Origin: Watersipora subatra | Lineage: Eukaryota; Bryozoa; Gymnolaemata; Cheilostomatida; Watersiporidae | Assembly: GCF_963576615.1 (NCBI RefSeq) | Contig: NC_088711.1 | Location: forward strand, 7,930,869-7,994,868 | Direction: 5' to 3' | DNA: 64,000 nucleotides | Shown here: positions 61,530 to 64,000 of the stretch, in pieces | How positions within the stretch are numbered: position 1 is the stretch's first letter | Layout of the letters: the number at the start of each line of letters is the position of its first letter | Made by a program: the position numbers and the translations under genes | The notes under the pieces: generated by a model | Database searches by the model: none | Seen by the model: the letters and a program-made list of their open reading frames with translations, nothing else | What the model was told of the DNA's origin: nothing

Positions 61530-62130
61530 CGTCAGGATCTTAGTCATTCCCAATAGCGCGTTTTTCTGCAACTCTGGTGCGTTGATTGTTGCTGGTATTT
61601 GGGCAAGCCACATTTGATGTACAGGTATTATCGCACCTAATGCTCAAATGATCTATGGCTATGTTGTAGTCATTGTTACTGCTATATCTATTATAGTAGC
61701 TCTCTTGCTCTTTATGTCTACCACTACAATATCTAACTGGTTTGTCAAGACATGCTTGTTCGTCTAAATAAAGAAGTCCCATAGGAGCTTAGCACTGCTT
61801 TTTTCATTGACCGTCTCAGGAACTTCCCATCAGTGTTGTGGTTTATTGAGGCCATAATCAGTGCATATACTTATCTGCACCATACCTGTGACATGATACC
61901 AACATGATACAACATACAGCTCAGTGTATGCCTTTCCGACTAGCTGCTTGCATCCAGTGACGATGTGTTAGATGGTCTCTGGTGCATCCTTGTACAGCCT
62001 GTATCTAGAATCATTTTTAGGGTGATAGATCTGTGTTTGAAGTTGTCTAGCTGAAGGTACTTGCTCCTGCACTACCATGATTAGTGACTCTGTATTAGAC
62101 ATTAGGTCACCTTTGTTCGGACATGTATAT
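61530..62130 (-). pseudogene. LINE C-terminal remnant with endonuclease-like domain
   Basis: On the - strand, conceptual translation shows the typical tail of a family of non-LTR elements: YRLYKDAPETI then HIVTGCKQLVGKAYTE, DYGLNKPQH, WEVPETVNEKSSAKLLWDF, and TNKHVLTNQLDIVVVDIKSK (the PD..D-K-like motif) with stops at former Gln and Trp codons. Dead by several nonsense changes. Clade not assigned. Confidence 0.78.
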
Positions 62131-62356
62131 GTCTGGTGAAGGTTGCCAACCGCCGATACAGTACTTGTCGGTGGTATGCACCATATACACTATATATAGT
62201 CATTGTTTATTTTTGCTCTCAATGTCTGTCGTTCATCTCTCCAGTGATAACAATAAAGTTTCAGCAGCGGAAAATCACCTTCGTACTGGATTTGAACTCA
62301 CAACATTCAAATCGCAAGTCTACTAACCAAGGCGCGTAATCACCGGGCTGAGCCAT
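62130..62356 (-). mobile_element. tRNA-derived SINE
   Basis: On the - strand: A box TGGCTCAGCCCGG (62355-62343), B box GTTCAAATC (62297-62289), about 50 bp apart, then an AT-rich body with ATAAACAATG. It reads as a tRNA-like head of a SINE. The right boundary is at about 62356; the left boundary is uncertain. Confidence 0.65.
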
Positions 62357-62759
62357 TCTTATCACTTCCATCACTCTTGTGATATGCTGTATATCCTTTA
62401 CGGGTTGCACACGCACAGTATGCACTTTTTATTATTAATTAATAATGTATTACCTTTTGCATTTCTTTTTTTAAAAGCTACATCCTATTTTTTAATTAGT
62501 AATTTTTAAATATGTCGATCGATTTCATATGTGCCATTACAATCATATTTCCTGTTTCAGTAAATCTGTAAAAGTTAAATGCTTTTCACGTGGCGATTGA
62601 ATTATCTATATTAGGAATTGCCTCTACATTCTCTCTCCATTCGGTCAGACAAAGTATCAGACAAAGAAAGTCTGATATCTCATTTTTATGTTCATACCGG
62701 TATCGAGAGGTACCAATAGGTACTAATATACACACACACATCCATGAACTCATTGTTAA

Positions 62760-62905
62760 TTTTTTTTTAAATTTATTTGAACTGCCTAAAACACTTTTCT
62801 TATGATATGAAGTTTAAAAGTTGGAATAGTAAATGTTGTATATATGTTAAATGAAAATAAGTTTTCTGCACAAACTTTTATTACCCGGGCAATGCCGGGC
62901 ATTCA
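62760..62905. repeat. AT-rich dispersed repeat with cccgggcaatgccggg end
   Basis: Matches 52318-52460 within the fold-back element (catgatatgaagtttaaaag block) and ends in a short GC hairpin (cccgg...ccggg) followed by cattcacttagtg. Such an end recalls Helitron-like 3' termini, but CTRRT is not intact. Confidence 0.5.
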
Positions 62906-62909
62906 CTTA

Positions 62910-62967
62910 GTGTGTATGTGTGGGTGTGCGTGTGTGTGGGCATGCGTGCGTGTGTGGGGGCGTGCAT
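62910..62967. repeat. GT-rich microsatellite
   Basis: Imperfect (GT)n interspersed with GGGC and CATGC. Confidence 0.85.
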
Positions 62968-63097
62968 ACGAGTGCTTATTCTTAAAACTACTGGTTTCAT
63001 AAAGAATAATAAAAAATCATTCAAAGCACCAAGGGGAGAGTGAAATCTATTATATATAATATAAGGAGCACTTGACTGCTAGTCACTCGCAACAAAT

Positions 63098-63178
63098 TTG
63101 TTTCAAGCAGATGTAACATAGATCTGCTCTCACCAGGTGATAACTTGATGAGAGTAGATCTATATCTGCTTGAAACAA
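63098..63178. repeat. Imperfect hairpin, 15-bp outer arms
   Basis: ttgtttcaagcagat pairs with atctgcttgaaacaa; the inner agatctgctctca pairs with tgagagtagatct. It lies 20 bp before the mariner end. Confidence 0.85.
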
Positions 63179-63197
63179 CTTTTTAGTGGTTAACAAA

Positions 63198-64000
63198 TAC
63201 GAGGGGCGATCGTAAAGTTCCAGGAATTGTCTCAGTACACAAAAACCGTTAATCGTAATCACTTAATTTAAACTGTCCCCTTCAAAGTAATCGCCTGAGC
63301 TTGCTATGCACTTGTCCCATCTGTGTTTCCACTGATCCATGCAATGCTGGAAATCACTTTCCGTAAGGCTTCGGAGTTGTCTCGTCACATTTTCTTGAAT
63401 AGTTGGTATGTCGTCAAATCTTTCACCTTTCATTGTCAATTTGACTTTGGGGAATAGGTAGAAGTCACATGGTGCTAAATCAGGTGAATAAGGGGGATGG
63501 TTAAGCACAGTCACCTTATTTTTTGCCAAATACTGACGTACCATCAATGAGGTGTGAGCCGGAGCATTGTCATGGTGTAGGTACCAGTCACCTGAGAGCC
63601 ACAAATCTCGACGTTTCCTTCTGATACTGTCTCTAAGTCTTATCAGAATGTCTTTGTACACATGCTGATTCACAGTTTGACCATGTGGCAGAAATTCAGA
63701 GTGTACCACACCTCTAATGTCGAAAAATGTTATCAGCAGCGTTTTTACATTTGAGCGAGACATTCTAGCTTTTTTAGGCCTAGGATAGCCAGGGGATTTC
63801 CATTGAGAACTTTGTGATTTGGTCTCTGGGTCATAACCATAGACCCAACTTTCATCCCCAGTCACAACTTTTGAAATAAAGTCAGGATCTTGTGTTAAAG
63901 CATCTTTTAGTTTGATACTACAGCTAACTCTTTTTTCTTTTTGGTCGTCAGTGAGCAGTTTGGGTACCATCTTTGCAGAGATCCTTCTCATGCCTAAATC
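63198..64000 (-). mobile_element. mariner transposon, 3' part (cut by window end)
   Basis: Terminal repeat cgaggggcgatcgtaaagtt begins at 63200 after a TA (63198-63199), the usual mariner target. The transposase gene lies inside and runs off the right edge; the other end is outside. Confidence 0.88.
63263..64000 (-). CDS. mariner-family transposase (partial, N-terminus outside window)
   Basis: The frame is open from the window edge to the stop at 63263-63265, at least 245 codons (mariner transposases have about 345). The catalytic triad DD34D is intact: Asp in VTGDESWVYGYDPETK, Asp in HHDNAPAHTS, and Asp in YSPDLAPCDFYLFP 35 positions after the second. The linker before it has RRISAKMVPKLLTDDQK, as in the family. 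The helix-turn-helix DNA-binding part is beyond the window. No stop or frameshift is seen in the visible part, so this copy may be young. It cuts and pastes the element at TA sites. Confidence 0.93.
   Translation of the reverse strand, partial: DLGMRRISAKMVPKLLTDDQKEKRVSCSIKLKDALTQDPDFISKVVTGDESWVYGYDPETKSQSSQWKSPGYPRPKKARMSRSNVKTLLITFFDIRGVVHSEFLPHGQTVNQHVYKDILIRLRDSIRRKRRDLWLSGDWYLHHDNAPAHTSLMVRQYLAKNKVTVLNHPPYSPDLAPCDFYLFPKVKLTMKGERFDDIPTIQENVTRQLRSLTESDFQHCMDQWKHRWDKCIASSGDYFEGDSLN

Overview
This window is from an AT-rich metazoan nuclear genome. The genes are split by GT-AG introns, and the introns are loaded with minisatellites, MITEs, SINE-like units and retroelement debris. The gene set (NACHT/WD-repeat protein, FAM219 family, ING3, selenophosphate synthetase) is animal. 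An aquatic invertebrate, perhaps a lophotrochozoan, is plausible, but the sequence does not fix the species.

Layout. (1) About 1.43-34.47 kb, + strand: one large NACHT-and-WD-repeat gene of the NWD1/NWD2 type. I could follow 24 coding exons whose phases all agree, giving one open frame of about 1,816 codons. It has a DUF4062-like N-terminal region, a P-loop NTPase and a long WD40 C-terminus. The 5' end is not resolved. (2) 36.51-41.99 kb, - strand: a complete four-exon FAM219-like gene (161 codons), convergent with the NWD gene. (3) 42.23-54.65 kb, + strand: a complete ten-exon ING3 gene (391 codons) with a C-terminal PHD finger. It is head-to-head with FAM219, with only 242 bp between the start codons. 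(4) 55.99-56.22 kb, + strand: first coding exon of a selenophosphate synthetase (SEPHS/SelD family). It carries cysteine at the position that is selenocysteine in SPS2. No further exon is visible. (5) 56.29-60.86 kb: a structurally complete but broken Ty3/gypsy element on the - strand, just inside the SEPHS intron, with 193-bp LTRs, a GATAC target duplication, a tRNA-Leu primer site and a polypurine tract. (6) 61.5-62.4 kb: LINE and SINE remnants. (7) 63.2 kb to the edge: a mariner transposase gene on the - strand, cut by the window end.

Non-genic structure is the other main content. At least twelve minisatellite arrays with different units (10, 17, 18, 19, 21, 21, 25, 28, 31, 31, 35, 59 bp) lie in introns and spacers, plus a 66-bp tandem. 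There is a hAT-type MITE with a second MITE of the same family nested inside it, both with perfect 8-bp target duplications, and an unfilled copy 14 kb away. There is also a two-copy long-TIR MITE family, a fold-back element with 300-bp arms, a pogo-like MITE and a two-copy tRNA-like composite repeat.

The genes do not form a pathway. ING3 is known as a subunit of the NuA4/TIP60 acetyltransferase complex, SEPHS belongs to selenium metabolism, and NWD proteins are STAND-type signalling NTPases. The most noteworthy points are the triplicated 3' splice site in ING3, the GC-AG intron in the NWD gene, the Cys-type SEPHS, the FAM219/ING3 divergent pair and the nested MITEs.
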